This document shows positions 36,288 to 46,309 of a stretch of 64,000 bases of DNA, piece after piece. The first letter of the stretch is position 1; every line of letters begins with the position of its first letter. The notes beneath the pieces are model-generated. The model was not told where the DNA came from and did not search any database. It saw only the letters and a list, made by a program, of their open reading frames with translations. Source of the DNA: Desulfamplus sp. (GTDB lineage Bacteria > Desulfobacterota > Desulfobacteria > Desulfobacterales > Desulfobacteraceae). A program made the translations under genes and the position numbers. The DNA is taken from NCBI GenBank assembly GCA_015232455.1, contig JADFZQ010000003.1, forward strand, positions 231,279-295,278, read 5' to 3'.

Positions 36288-38207
36288 ATGGCTCAAATAG
36301 TTGCTGATCGCAGAGATATTGATTTTATCCTTCACGAACAGTTGGAGGTTGAAAGTCTTTGTAAACATGAAAAATTTGCAGAGTTTAACAAAAAAACAGT
36401 TGATATGATTGTATCAGAAGCACGCAATCTTGCAATTAAAGAGATGTTGCCAGCGTTAAAAATTGCAGATGAAGAAGGTTGTAAATTTGATAAAGGTGTT
36501 GTGAACGTTCCAGAACCGTTTCATAGGATTTATCAGCTCTTTAGGGAAGGCGAATGGATTGCAATGTGCGATGCTCCAGAGTGGGGCGGTCAAGGTATGC
36601 CTTCAACAGTTTCGCTTGCTGTTAAAAACTACTTTCACGGGGCAAATTTTCCGTTTGTCTTAAACATCCTTTTAAGTCACGGGGCTGGAAAGCTAATTGA
36701 GAGATTTGGCACAGATAAACAAAAAAATCTGTTTCTAAAAAAAATGTATTCAGGAGAGTGGGGTGGAAGTATGCTTTTAACAGAACCAGAAGCTGGTTCT
36801 GATGTTGGAGCATTGACAACTACAGCAGTCAAAAATGAAGATGGCACATATTCAATTACTGGAAACAAAATATTTATCTCAAGTGGAGAGAGTGATCTTA
36901 CTAAAAATATAATTCATCCTGTTTTAGCAAGAATAGAAGGCTCTCCCGCTGGAACTGCTGGCATCTCTCTATTTTTAGTTCCAAAAATTTGGGTAAATGA
37001 TGATGGCACTCTTGGAGAGCCAAATGATATTGTCTGCACAGGAATTGAAGAGAAGATGGGAATTCATGGAAGCCCTACATGCTCAATAACACTTGGCGGA
37101 AAAGGTGATGGAAAGTGTCGAGGAACTCTTCTTGGTCAAGAAAATAAAGGTATGCGGGCAATGTTTGTTATGATGAATGAAGCTCGCCTTGATGTTGGAA
37201 TGCAGGCTTTAGGGTGTGCATCTGCCTCGTTTTTGAATGCTCTTAACTATGCAAGAGAGCGTGTTCAAGGAAAACATCTTTTGCATAATATTAAAGGTGC
37301 GTCTGCTGATAAATCTGCTGGTGTTCCAATTATCCAACACCCAGATATTCGGCGTATGCTTCTTAACATGAAAGTCTATACAGAAGGTTGTAGAAGTCTT
37401 CTTTTTTATATTGGAATGTGTGAGGATAGACTCCGTATTATAAATGATGCCTCTAAAGTTGATAGTGATAAAAACATTGATTTTAAAACTACTAACAGCG
37501 ATCTTAACAATATCTCTGATCAAAAAAGATACTATCAAGGTATGATAGATTTTTTAACCCCAATTGGCAAAGGATATGTTACAGATAAGGCGTTTGAGGT
37601 TTGCAGCCTTGGAATTCAAATTTATGGCGGTTATGGCTATACAAAAGAGTATCCACAGGAGCAGTATTTAAGAGATTGTAGAATCACTCAAATCTATGAG
37701 GGGACAAACGGTATTCAGGCAATGGACCTTTTGGGCAGAAAACTTGGTCTAAATAATGGCGAAGCATTTAATAATTTTGTCTCTGAAATTAGAAAAATAA
37801 TCAAAACTGCGGAAGAAATAAGCGAACTTGCGGAACTTGCTCAAAAAACAGAAGGCGTTATCAAAAAATTTGAACAAACAGCCTTACACATAGCAAAGAT
37901 GGCAAGTTCAGAGAAGCTGATGACGGCATATTCTCATGCCTACTCTTTTATGGAAGTTACAGGCGATATCACTATGGCTTGGATGCTTCTTTGGAGAGCT
38001 GTGGTTGCGTCAAAAAATCTTGATAGTATTAATTCATCTAAGGTTGGTTCAAAAAAACAAGATGAATCTTTCTATAAAGGTCAAATTGCCAATGCCAAAT
38101 TTTTTGCAACCACTTATCTTCCCATAACTTTTGGAAAGATGGATGTGATTTTGCAAAGTGGCAGCGTTGCAGTTGATATTACTGATGAGATGTTTGGTGG
38201 GAAATAA
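36288..38207 (+). CDS. acyl-CoA dehydrogenase, long form (DmdC/FadE-like)
   Basis: This 639-residue acyl-CoA dehydrogenase has an extra N-terminal part and a C-terminal helical domain, as in DmdC (3-methylmercaptopropionyl-CoA) and related FadE enzymes. Motifs present are WGGQGMPSTV, LLTEPEAGSDVGALTT, GIEEKMGIHGSPTC and YEGTNGIQAMDLLGRKL. Usual length is about 590-600. The extra length comes from an Asp/Asn/Lys-rich stretch near residues 388-412, in the middle of the protein, and a Ser-rich one near 580-598. A TAGGAGG site precedes the ATG. The substrate is not known; with the neighbouring thiolase it fits beta-oxidation. Confidence 0.9.
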   Translation: MAQIVADRRDIDFILHEQLEVESLCKHEKFAEFNKKTVDMIVSEARNLAIKEMLPALKIADEEGCKFDKGVVNVPEPFHRIYQLFREGEWIAMCDAPEWGGQGMPSTVSLAVKNYFHGANFPFVLNILLSHGAGKLIERFGTDKQKNLFLKKMYSGEWGGSMLLTEPEAGSDVGALTTTAVKNEDGTYSITGNKIFISSGESDLTKNIIHPVLARIEGSPAGTAGISLFLVPKIWVNDDGTLGEPNDIVCTGIEEKMGIHGSPTCSITLGGKGDGKCRGTLLGQENKGMRAMFVMMNEARLDVGMQALGCASASFLNALNYARERVQGKHLLHNIKGASADKSAGVPIIQHPDIRRMLLNMKVYTEGCRSLLFYIGMCEDRLRIINDASKVDSDKNIDFKTTNSDLNNISDQKRYYQGMIDFLTPIGKGYVTDKAFEVCSLGIQIYGGYGYTKEYPQEQYLRDCRITQIYEGTNGIQAMDLLGRKLGLNNGEAFNNFVSEIRKIIKTAEEISELAELAQKTEGVIKKFEQTALHIAKMASSEKLMTAYSHAYSFMEVTGDITMAWMLLWRAVVASKNLDSINSSKVGSKKQDESFYKGQIANAKFFATTYLPITFGKMDVILQSGSVAVDITDEMFGGK

Positions 38208-38255
38208 AATATAAGATAATTTAAAAAATTAAGATAGCAAAGGAAACAAAACAAA

Positions 38256-39506
38256 ATGAAAGATGTTGTAATAGTGTCAGCCTGTAGAACAGCTATTGGT
38301 GCGTTTGGCGGAAGTTTAAAAGATATGAATGGAGCAGCTCTTGGAAGTGTAGTTATGAAAGCTGCTGTAGAGAGAGCTAAAATTGATCCAGCAATAATTG
38401 ATGATATTCGTTTTGGGTGCTGTATGGAGCATCACGACACTTTAAATGTTACTCGTGTAGCGGCTCTTTTAGCAGGCATACCAGATACAGTACCAGCAGT
38501 AACAATAAATAGAGTCTGCATATCAGGAATGGAGGCAGTTATTTCAGGTATGGCTATGATTCAAGCTGGAATGGCAGATGTGATTCTTGCAGGCGGTGTT
38601 GAACACATGTCTGGAGTTCCATATACTGTCCCAAATGCAAGATGGGGTTGCCGCCTTCAAGATCAGACATTTGTTGATGCAATGATTCACGCTCTTCACT
38701 GCGGTTCCCATATAATTCCATTTTCTGATGATTGCCCTGTAAATACTAAAGAAGCTCCAGCAAGTATGTTTCTTGGTAAACCTTACATCATGGGACAGAC
38801 AGCAGAACTTGTAGCTCAATATTTAAATATAACTCGTGAAGAGATGGACGAGGTTGCATTAAGAAGCCATAACAACGCGGAAAGAGCTACAAATGATGGC
38901 TCTTTTAAAGATGAGATTGTCCCTGTCCCTGTTCCAAGACGTAAAAAAGAGCCGCTTATGTTTGATAAAGATGAACATTTCAGACCAGGAATTACACTTG
39001 AGCAACTACAGCAACTCCCACCCGCATTTGTCCCAAAGATTGGAAAGGTTACTGCTGGCAATGCAAGTGGAATTAATGATGGTGCGTCAGCCATGATAAT
39101 TATGTCTGCTGACAAGGCAAAAGAGTTAAATATTGCTCCTATTGCTAAAATCAGATCAGCAGCACGAGGGGCTTGCCACCCAACTATAATGGGAGTCTCT
39201 CCTGTTCCAGCAGTTAAAAATCTGCTTAATAACAGCAAATTGCAAATTAATGATTTTGAGCTTATTGAGGTAAATGAAGCTTTTGCTGCTCAATATCTTG
39301 GATGTGAAAAAGAGCTTGGCTTAAATCGTGAGATAACCAATGTAAATGGTTCTGGTATTGGGCTTGGACATCCTGTCGGCTCAACTGGTTGTAGAATTAT
39401 GGTTACTTTGATTCATGCAATGAAAAAACATGGAAAATCATTAGGACTTGCAACTCTTTGCGGTGGTGGCGGTGTTGCTATGGCTACTGCTATAGAAATT
39501 ATTTGA
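38256..39506 (+). CDS. thiolase (acetyl-CoA acyltransferase)
   Basis: This 416-residue thiolase cleaves 3-oxoacyl-CoA with CoA, or joins two acetyl-CoA. The active-site Cys lies in INRVCISGMEAV, the second catalytic set in EVNEAFAAQYLG, the His in GSGIGLGHPVGSTG and the final Cys in LATLCGGGGVA. The protein is in the normal size range. It follows the long acyl-CoA dehydrogenase by 48 bases and closes the plus-strand group, with a terminator shared with the minus-strand genes. No enoyl-CoA hydratase or hydroxyacyl dehydrogenase is in the window. Confidence 0.95.
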   Translation: MKDVVIVSACRTAIGAFGGSLKDMNGAALGSVVMKAAVERAKIDPAIIDDIRFGCCMEHHDTLNVTRVAALLAGIPDTVPAVTINRVCISGMEAVISGMAMIQAGMADVILAGGVEHMSGVPYTVPNARWGCRLQDQTFVDAMIHALHCGSHIIPFSDDCPVNTKEAPASMFLGKPYIMGQTAELVAQYLNITREEMDEVALRSHNNAERATNDGSFKDEIVPVPVPRRKKEPLMFDKDEHFRPGITLEQLQQLPPAFVPKIGKVTAGNASGINDGASAMIIMSADKAKELNIAPIAKIRSAARGACHPTIMGVSPVPAVKNLLNNSKLQINDFELIEVNEAFAAQYLGCEKELGLNREITNVNGSGIGLGHPVGSTGCRIMVTLIHAMKKHGKSLGLATLCGGGGVAMATAIEII

Positions 39507-39533
39507 TTAAGAGCCTAACCACATTTTAAGTAC

Positions 39534-39572
39534 AAGGGCGACTAAATAACCAAATAGTCGCCCTTTTATTTT
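39534..39572. terminator. bidirectional terminator after the thiolase and ACT genes
   Basis: AAGGGCGACTA pairs with TAGTCGCCCTT across ten bases and is followed by TTTTATTTTTATT. It lies between two genes that run towards each other, so it may serve both. Confidence 0.85.
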
Positions 39573-40057
39573 TATTCTTTCAAAAATATCTTTGATGCAA
39601 GCTCAATATCTTCAGGGGAGAATACAAAAAGACACTTGCCACCTGATGATGAGACAGAACCATAAACATAGTTTATATTAATTCCTTCCTCTCCAAATTT
39701 TTTAGTAACTTCAAAAAGTTTACCCGGAGTGTTGTCAAGTTCAATAGCAATAAGCTCTTTTGTGTCAAAAAGATAATTTTTCTCTTTTAGAATTGCTACT
39801 GCATCATCAGTTTTATCAACAAGCATTCTAATAAGAGCAAATTCAGCCGAATCCCTTCTTATAGAGCTATAGCTTGCAGAAGATGCAATTCTTTTTAAAG
39901 ATTTACCCCTTGCCTCAAAGAGATTTTGAACATAACTTGAAGCATCTTGAATTGTGATAGCGTCAATATTAACTCCTGATCCGCCCATAAGTTCGGCAAG
40001 TTTAGCAAGCTCTCCCGGAACATTTTTTAAAAAAAGAGAAATTTCTGTTCTAATCAT
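39572..40057 (-). CDS. tandem ACT-domain protein
   Basis: This 161-residue protein has two ACT domains (about 1-75 and 80-150); the second begins IAIELDNTPGKLFEVTKKFGEEGININYVYG, which is typical. It has no catalytic domain. ACT pairs bind amino acids and regulate metabolism. It follows the oxidoreductase gamma gene, with 162 bases and a palindromic repeat between, so its ligand may be an amino acid related to the 2-oxoacid oxidised by that enzyme. That is inference. Confidence 0.82.
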   Translation of the reverse strand: MIRTEISLFLKNVPGELAKLAELMGGSGVNIDAITIQDASSYVQNLFEARGKSLKRIASSASYSSIRRDSAEFALIRMLVDKTDDAVAILKEKNYLFDTKELIAIELDNTPGKLFEVTKKFGEEGININYVYGSVSSSGGKCLFVFSPEDIELASKIFLKE

Positions 40058-40140
40058 ATCTGCCCCCTTTTATGTCAATTCTATATATGGTTTTTAATGT
40101 GATTTAGTTAATTTGTTCTTTCTTTAAGATGAGTTAGTGT

Positions 40141-40173
40141 AGATTTGACAACTTTTTAAAAGTTGTCAAATCT
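40141..40173. repeat. 33-base palindrome, copy 1
   Basis: AGATTTGACAACTTTT is followed, after one base, by its exact reverse complement. A near-identical copy lies at 57469-57501. It lies downstream of the oxidoreductase gamma gene. Confidence 0.8.
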
Positions 40174-40219
40174 CATTGTTATCTTAATTATTTGTATGAC
40201 ATGAATTTTATCTTATTTT

Positions 40220-40759
40220 TCAAGACGCTGCTGCAATCTTCAAACCCTCATCAAAAGCCTGCATGTTAATTGGTATCAATTTAGGTTTTGATGAAAACTC
40301 CTCTTGAACGCATTTTCTCAAAATTTCAATATCAACCATTTTACTTTTAGCTGCAAATGCACTAACTGCAATAATATTGGCACATTTTACGCTACCAAGA
40401 GTTACTGCTGCCTCATTTGCTGGAACAATCAGCTCTTGAATGTCATCTCTTCCACTTCTAACTGGAATTAAAGAACTATTGATAAGAACAACTCCATCTT
40501 TTTTTACAACAGGTGCAAATTTCTCAAGCGATGGTCTATTCATTGCCACAAGATGAGCAGGATTTTTAATTATTGGTGAACCAATGAGGCGATCACTTAC
40601 CACAACTGTGCAGTAAGCAGTACCACCTCTCATCTCAGGTCCGTAAGATGGAATCCACATCACCTGTGATCCCTGTTTCATAGCTGCATAAGCAAGTAAT
40701 TTGGCACTAAGCAAAATCCCCTGCCCGCCAAACCCTGCAAACATTACCTCTTTTTGCAT
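40220..40759 (-). CDS. 2-oxoacid:ferredoxin oxidoreductase, gamma subunit
   Basis: This 179-residue subunit has the standard start KEVMFAGFGGQGILLSAKLLA, then SYGPEMRGGTA and the GSPII and NRPS segments of the pyruvate/2-oxoacid oxidoreductase gamma family. It follows the beta gene by 26 bases. With alpha, beta and delta subunits in order it forms a four-subunit enzyme that decarboxylates 2-oxoacids to acyl-CoA with ferredoxin reduction. The likely substrate is branched-chain 2-oxoacid or 2-oxoglutarate; sequence alone does not decide. Confidence 0.92.
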   Translation of the reverse strand: MQKEVMFAGFGGQGILLSAKLLAYAAMKQGSQVMWIPSYGPEMRGGTAYCTVVVSDRLIGSPIIKNPAHLVAMNRPSLEKFAPVVKKDGVVLINSSLIPVRSGRDDIQELIVPANEAAVTLGSVKCANIIAVSAFAAKSKMVDIEILRKCVQEEFSSKPKLIPINMQAFDEGLKIAAAS

Positions 40760-40785
40760 ATATAATTACTCCTTATTCGTAATTC

Positions 40786-41523
40786 TTACTCAGGTTTCTT
40801 AAATTCACCAAGAGGATAATAGGGAATCAAAGTATCTTCTGCCCATTTCAAAGAATTGAGCGGAGTCATGCCCCAGTTTGTTGGGCAGGTGCTGACAAGC
40901 TCAACAAAACTAAAACATTTTTTTGCCATCTGATACTCAAATGCCTGCAAAATTGCCTTTTTTGCCTTGTTTATATACTTAGGTCTCAAAAGTGCCTGAC
41001 GGGCAATATATCCGGGTGTTGCAAGAGTTGATAAAAGCTCACACATACGAATTGGCATACCAGTCTCTTCAACATTTCTGCCTGTTGGTGCTGTTGTGGC
41101 TCTTTGACCCGGCATTGTTGTTGGAGCCATCTGACCGCCTGTCATTCCGTAGATAGCGTTGTTTATGAAGATTGTTGTAAATTTCTCACCTCTGTTTGCA
41201 GCATGGATAATTTCGCCCATTCCTATGCTTGCAAGGTCTCCGTCCCCTTGATAGGTAAATACCATTAAGTCTGGTCTTACCCTTTTTACTCCTGTTGCCA
41301 TAGCTGGGGCACGTCCGTGGGCAGCTTCCTGAAAATCACAACTAAAGTAATTATATGCCATGACCGCACACCCTACAGGTGCAATACCAACAGTTCTTCC
41401 TCTGATGCCAAGCTCATCGATCACCTCTGCAACCAAACGGTGGGCAATGCCATGTGTGCATCCGGGGCAGTAATGGGTATGGTTATCTGAAAGGGCTTCT
41501 GGTCTTGAAAATGTTTTTCCCAT
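40786..41523 (-). CDS. 2-oxoacid:ferredoxin oxidoreductase, beta subunit
   Basis: This 245-residue subunit binds thiamine diphosphate: GDGDLASIG followed by about 25 residues and INNAIYGMTGGQ. The N-terminal YCPGCTHGIAHRLV motif holds cysteines that bind an iron-sulfur cluster in this family. It is 18 bases from the alpha gene and 26 from gamma. The form resembles VorA/KorB. It provides the active site together with alpha. Confidence 0.93.
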   Translation of the reverse strand: MGKTFSRPEALSDNHTHYCPGCTHGIAHRLVAEVIDELGIRGRTVGIAPVGCAVMAYNYFSCDFQEAAHGRAPAMATGVKRVRPDLMVFTYQGDGDLASIGMGEIIHAANRGEKFTTIFINNAIYGMTGGQMAPTTMPGQRATTAPTGRNVEETGMPIRMCELLSTLATPGYIARQALLRPKYINKAKKAILQAFEYQMAKKCFSFVELVSTCPTNWGMTPLNSLKWAEDTLIPYYPLGEFKKPE

Positions 41524-41541
41524 ATTTATTTTACCTTTTTG

Positions 41542-42615
41542 TTAATTTTTAAGTAACGAAATAATATGCTCTGCAACCTCTTCTGGGGTGTAGATGTCGC
41601 CGCCACACTGCCCAAACCATGTAACTTCCCGTTTGCCTTTAAGGCTGCGTTCCACATCTTCAATCATCTGTCCCATGCTCATCTCAATGCTTACAACTCT
41701 TTTACAGCTCTCTTTTGATGCTGCGTCATGGATTGCTTTTTCAGGAAATGGAAATAGAGTCTTTGGTCTTATCATACCAATCTCAAGCCCTTGAGCTTTC
41801 ATATTATCAATTGCAGTTTTGCAGACACGACTCATTGTGCCGTAGCTTACAATCAAAGCCTGATAATCTCCATCTGTATTGTAAGCCTCAAACCTTATCT
41901 CTTCCCTTTTCATCTGATCATATTGAGCTTTGAGAGTCAGATTGTTCTGGTTCAACACTTTTGGGTCAAGGTAAAGTGATTTTACAATATTCTTTTTAGT
42001 GCTTCCACGCTTGTCCATTCCATTGGTTGCCCAATCATCTTTATTTGAAGGCGGAACATAAAGATTATCTGGAAATTCAACAGGCTCCATCATCTGACCA
42101 ATAAGACCATCACCAAGGATCATTACAGGTCCTCTATATTTTTCTGCAAGCGGAAATGCCATCATCGTCATCTCAACAGCCTCTTGAACACCATCTGGTG
42201 CCATAACAAGAAGATGGTAATCACCATGACCACCGCCTTTTGTAGCCTGAAAATAGTCGCCTTGAGATGGCAAAATTCCGCCAAGACCAGGTCCACCACG
42301 AACGATATTAACAAACACTGCTGGACATCTTGCCCCAGCAATATAGCTTATAGCTTCACTCATAAGGCTGACACCTGGGCTTGAAGAGGTTGTCATTACA
42401 CGCTCTCCACAAGCAGCAGCACCAAAAATCATATATCCAACCGCAACTTCGCTCTCACCTTGAAGAAATACGCCATTTACTTCAGGCATTCTCTTTGCAA
42501 GATATTCAGCAACTTCTGATTGCGGTGTGATAGGATAAGCAAAATAGTTAAGACAGCCTGCACGAATTGCAGCTTCACCAATGGCTTCATTGCCTTTCAT
42601 TAATACTTTAGCCAT
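41542..42615 (-). CDS. vorB: 2-oxoacid:ferredoxin oxidoreductase, alpha subunit (VorB-like)
   Basis: This 357-residue subunit matches VorB, named 3-methyl-2-oxobutanoate dehydrogenase subunit. Key segments are GNEAIGEAAIRAGCLNYFAYPITPQ, GESEVAVGYMIFGAAACGERVMT and VRGGPGLGGILPSQGDYFQATKGGGHGDY. The C-terminal part has the alpha-domain II GTMSRVCKTAID and PKTLFPFPE. It follows the ferredoxin gene by 32 bases. The VorB-like sequence favours branched-chain 2-oxoacids, in keeping with ilvE nearby, but 2-oxoglutarate is possible. Confidence 0.9.
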   Translation of the reverse strand: MAKVLMKGNEAIGEAAIRAGCLNYFAYPITPQSEVAEYLAKRMPEVNGVFLQGESEVAVGYMIFGAAACGERVMTTSSSPGVSLMSEAISYIAGARCPAVFVNIVRGGPGLGGILPSQGDYFQATKGGGHGDYHLLVMAPDGVQEAVEMTMMAFPLAEKYRGPVMILGDGLIGQMMEPVEFPDNLYVPPSNKDDWATNGMDKRGSTKKNIVKSLYLDPKVLNQNNLTLKAQYDQMKREEIRFEAYNTDGDYQALIVSYGTMSRVCKTAIDNMKAQGLEIGMIRPKTLFPFPEKAIHDAASKESCKRVVSIEMSMGQMIEDVERSLKGKREVTWFGQCGGDIYTPEEVAEHIISLLKN

Positions 42616-42647
42616 TATTTTTCCTCCATATTTACATTATTCTAAAC

Positions 42648-42884
42648 TTACGCTGTTACAGCTTCGTTAGAATCTTTGGTTTCAATAATTGTTATTGCCA
42701 CGTCAGGACACATCACACAGCAGAGTGTGCAGTAAATACAATCTTCAGGTCTTGCCTGATATGCTGGGAAATAGCCCTTTGCACTTACCTTGTCCGAAAT
42801 CTCTAAAACCTTTTTGGGGCATACATCTACACAGAGACCACACCCCTTACATCTTTCCGAATCAATAATATGTTTAAATGCCAT
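42648..42884 (-). CDS. 2-oxoacid:ferredoxin oxidoreductase, delta (ferredoxin) subunit
   Basis: This 78-residue protein has two CxxCxxCxxxCP motifs (CKGCGLCVDVCP and CIYCTLCCVMCP), so it holds two [4Fe-4S] clusters. It is the first of the four subunit genes, before alpha. It likely carries electrons from the active site to free ferredoxin. Confidence 0.93.
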   Translation of the reverse strand: MAFKHIIDSERCKGCGLCVDVCPKKVLEISDKVSAKGYFPAYQARPEDCIYCTLCCVMCPDVAITIIETKDSNEAVTA

Positions 42885-42948
42885 GAATTAATCTGTTCCT
42901 TTAAATATTATTTTAATTTATCCATTCAACTTGTAATATTGTTTTATA

Positions 42949-43632
42949 CTACTTTTTCCAAGGAGGCAAAAGTCTTCTTTGAATGGGCAAAACAGGAACT
43001 TCAAAGCGACTCATATCAAGTAGAGGTAAAAATTTAACATCTGCTGTAATAAATTTAAACTCTCTGCCTGATTGCATTGAGACCTCCTGTATAAGCTCAT
43101 ATCCTCTATAAATATCATCAATTGATGTAAGTTCCATCAAATTTGAATTGCTTACAAGACCAGTAATTTTAAGTTTTGAGGTGTATTCAATCTCCTCCAT
43201 TATTTTAAGACAACCTTTTACACTATCTGTAAATGGTCTAAAAGGATTTATAACCTGTATCATGGTTATTTTTCTGCCTGCAAAAGCGTCACCAAGTGCT
43301 GCAAGCACAGTAACGCCAACATCATCGCCCCCTGCATCAAGTATAAGAAGGTCTGGCGGATTTCTGATAGCACCAGAAACTTCTCTTGCTAAAATCGGCA
43401 AATCAGCCTGCATGTACTTTGCATCTGGAAGAACTACATTTATTCCACAATCTCTGAGAGCCTCTCTTGCTTCTCTTGTTCTAAAATATGGATTTACCAA
43501 ATCAAGATCAGCAATTGCCACATCAAGACCTGTTTTTTTTCTATTAAATGCAAGGTTTACGGCAGTCTCTGTTTTGCCGCTGCCATAATTTCCACAGATT
43601 ATTACAATTCCGTTGAGTGATATTTGAGTCAA
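42949..43632 (-). CDS. P-loop ATPase upstream of the oxidoreductase genes
   Basis: This 227-residue ATPase has a deviant Walker A (CGNYGSGKTETAVNLA), a DLDLVNPYFRTREAR segment and Walker B LLILDAGGDD, which puts it in the SIMIBI class near MinD/CooC and cobyrinic acid synthase-like proteins. It is 64 bases upstream of the ferredoxin gene in the same direction, so it probably assists the oxidoreductase, perhaps in maturation or regulation. The exact role is unknown. It has no CooC-type metal-binding CxC. Confidence 0.72.
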   Translation of the reverse strand: MTQISLNGIVIICGNYGSGKTETAVNLAFNRKKTGLDVAIADLDLVNPYFRTREAREALRDCGINVVLPDAKYMQADLPILAREVSGAIRNPPDLLILDAGGDDVGVTVLAALGDAFAGRKITMIQVINPFRPFTDSVKGCLKIMEEIEYTSKLKITGLVSNSNLMELTSIDDIYRGYELIQEVSMQSGREFKFITADVKFLPLLDMSRFEVPVLPIQRRLLPPWKK

Positions 43633-43680
43633 TTTATTAATGTCCCAATTATTCCTAAATAATTAATTTATAGCCCTAAA

Positions 43681-44070
43681 CTAAAACTTTTTCTTTAACC
43701 ACTTAATAAAATCAGCAAATGTTATTTCATTAGTCAATTCTATATCTTTTTTATCATTAAGGTGAAGATGGGGTATATGTTTACCCGCATATTCCTTGCC
43801 TATTTTACCGTATTTGAGGCGAATAGCTCTTGGATCAGGTGCATTGTCAAAGCCCGCTTCAACTCGATCTCCATTTAAAACATAGTAGCGATATTTTCTG
43901 ATTTCATCGCTGAATAGTTCAGTTATAAAAAGCTGATATAAACCATATTTCCCCTGAATCTGTAAAATCGATCTTGAAGGAGTGAAGTCAGTATTAAACT
44001 CAACATCTTCAAAGTCAGCAATAGCTGATTTTATGACATCATCAAAATATTCTGAAGTTTTTTTGTCCAA
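43681..44070 (-). CDS. TumE/DUF6516-like toxin candidate
   Basis: This 129-residue protein resembles the DUF6516/TumE toxin family: ILQIQGKYGLYQLFITELF, a KYRYYVLNGDRVEAGFDNAPDP signature and HIPHLHLNDKK. Its start overlaps the end of the partner gene by 40 bases. The partner is upstream and not a helix-turn-helix protein, unlike the TumA antitoxin, so the assignment is tentative. It lies between leuB and the P-loop ATPase on the same strand. Confidence 0.6.
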   Translation of the reverse strand: MDKKTSEYFDDVIKSAIADFEDVEFNTDFTPSRSILQIQGKYGLYQLFITELFSDEIRKYRYYVLNGDRVEAGFDNAPDPRAIRLKYGKIGKEYAGKHIPHLHLNDKKDIELTNEITFADFIKWLKKKF

Positions 44071-44375
44071 TCATTGAGTCCTTTATGACAAAATTCCCAT
44101 TCTGCTATATCAATTTCCCACATCTTATTTACATTAGATTCGATATTAGCAACAAACTCCTCATCTTCTGAAATACGCTGAGAAAATGATTTGTAATCAC
44201 ATTGATACTTAGATTCAAATATCAGCTCTTTTTTTCGGAGTTTGGCTATTTCAGAAGTAATCAAATCAATCAGATATTTTTGCAAAGCATTGTCAACAGA
44301 TGACTGTAAATCTTTTCCAAATGAATATAAGATTTCACTATAGTTATCTCTTATTATTGCTTTTATTGTATTCAT
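44031..44375 (-). CDS. antitoxin-like partner of the TumE-like protein
   Basis: This 114-residue helical protein has a KSFSQRISEDEEFVANIE segment followed by IDIAEWEFCHKGLNDW, a pattern of a small acidic protein with a C-terminal helix that is often seen next to such toxins. No DNA-binding domain is visible. It overlaps the toxin-like gene by 40 bases, which suggests translational coupling. Function is inferred from position only. Confidence 0.5.
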   Translation of the reverse strand: MNTIKAIIRDNYSEILYSFGKDLQSSVDNALQKYLIDLITSEIAKLRKKELIFESKYQCDYKSFSQRISEDEEFVANIESNVNKMWEIDIAEWEFCHKGLNDWTKKLQNILMMS

Positions 44376-44391
44376 AAAAACTTAGCCTTTG

Positions 44392-45489
<1,098 letters not shown>

Positions 45490-45660
45490 TTAAAATATGA
45501 ATTAATTATCTATAGAACTCTTATTTCATTAGAGTATCCTTGCTCTGTTATTGAAAGAGAGGCATGGTTTTGCATCTCTTTCTCGTAATTTATTGATTAT
45601 TCATATTTCCAAAATCATTTTAGGATAGCTATATAGCTAAAAATAATTTTTAAACAGGCT

Positions 45661-46263
45661 CTAAGAGCTTCTTAAAAATGAAATAAGGGTTTTTCCGTAT
45701 TGTCTTTGATCGTAAATGTCAAGCATTTCAAGTTTGTCTGGGATTTTTTCTTTTATTGAGTGTTCCAAAATAATAATAGAATCTTCGCAAAGATCGTCTT
45801 CACGTATATCTTGTTTATTTATTGTATCTTTAGCAAAGAATTGCAAGAACTCTCTATTTTTCAATATTTTTTCGACAAACCCCATTTCATAAGGTGGATC
45901 CATGAAGATAATATTAAATGAATATTTAGAAAAAATATTAGAGATAGAGGATAAAATTTTTAATAAATCATATTGAAGTACTACAGAGTTACTCGTAAAT
46001 TTACAAAGCTCGATATTTTGCTTAATAACATCGCACGAGCTTTTTGCAATATCGACAAAAAGAGCTTTGTTTGCACCTCTGCTTAGGCACTCAATTCCAA
46101 AAGCACCAGTTCCAGCAAAAAGATCAAGAACATCTGCTCCACAAACTCTTTGACCAATAATATTAAAAATTGACTCTCTTACTTTGTCTGATGTGGGTCT
46201 GATACTCATTCCTTTAAGTGGTATAAGTCTTCTGCCTTTGCATGTTCCGCTAATTATTCTCAT
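45661..46263 (-). CDS. rsmD: 16S rRNA (guanine966-N2)-methyltransferase
   Basis: This 200-residue methyltransferase fits RsmD: MRIISGTCKGRRL start, RPTSDKVRESIFNII, the SAM-binding VLDLFAGTGAFGIECLSRGA and the catalytic FMDPPYEMGF. It methylates G966 of 16S rRNA. A basic, Asp-rich insert near residues 145-160 is not typical. It lies downstream of the NtrX-like gene with a 46-base gap. Confidence 0.9.
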   Translation of the reverse strand: MRIISGTCKGRRLIPLKGMSIRPTSDKVRESIFNIIGQRVCGADVLDLFAGTGAFGIECLSRGANKALFVDIAKSSCDVIKQNIELCKFTSNSVVLQYDLLKILSSISNIFSKYSFNIIFMDPPYEMGFVEKILKNREFLQFFAKDTINKQDIREDDLCEDSIIILEHSIKEKIPDKLEMLDIYDQRQYGKTLISFLRSS

Positions 46264-46309
46264 TGTAGTTATCTTTATTGTTACTTAAACTCTCATTACT
46301 TTAGGAAAT

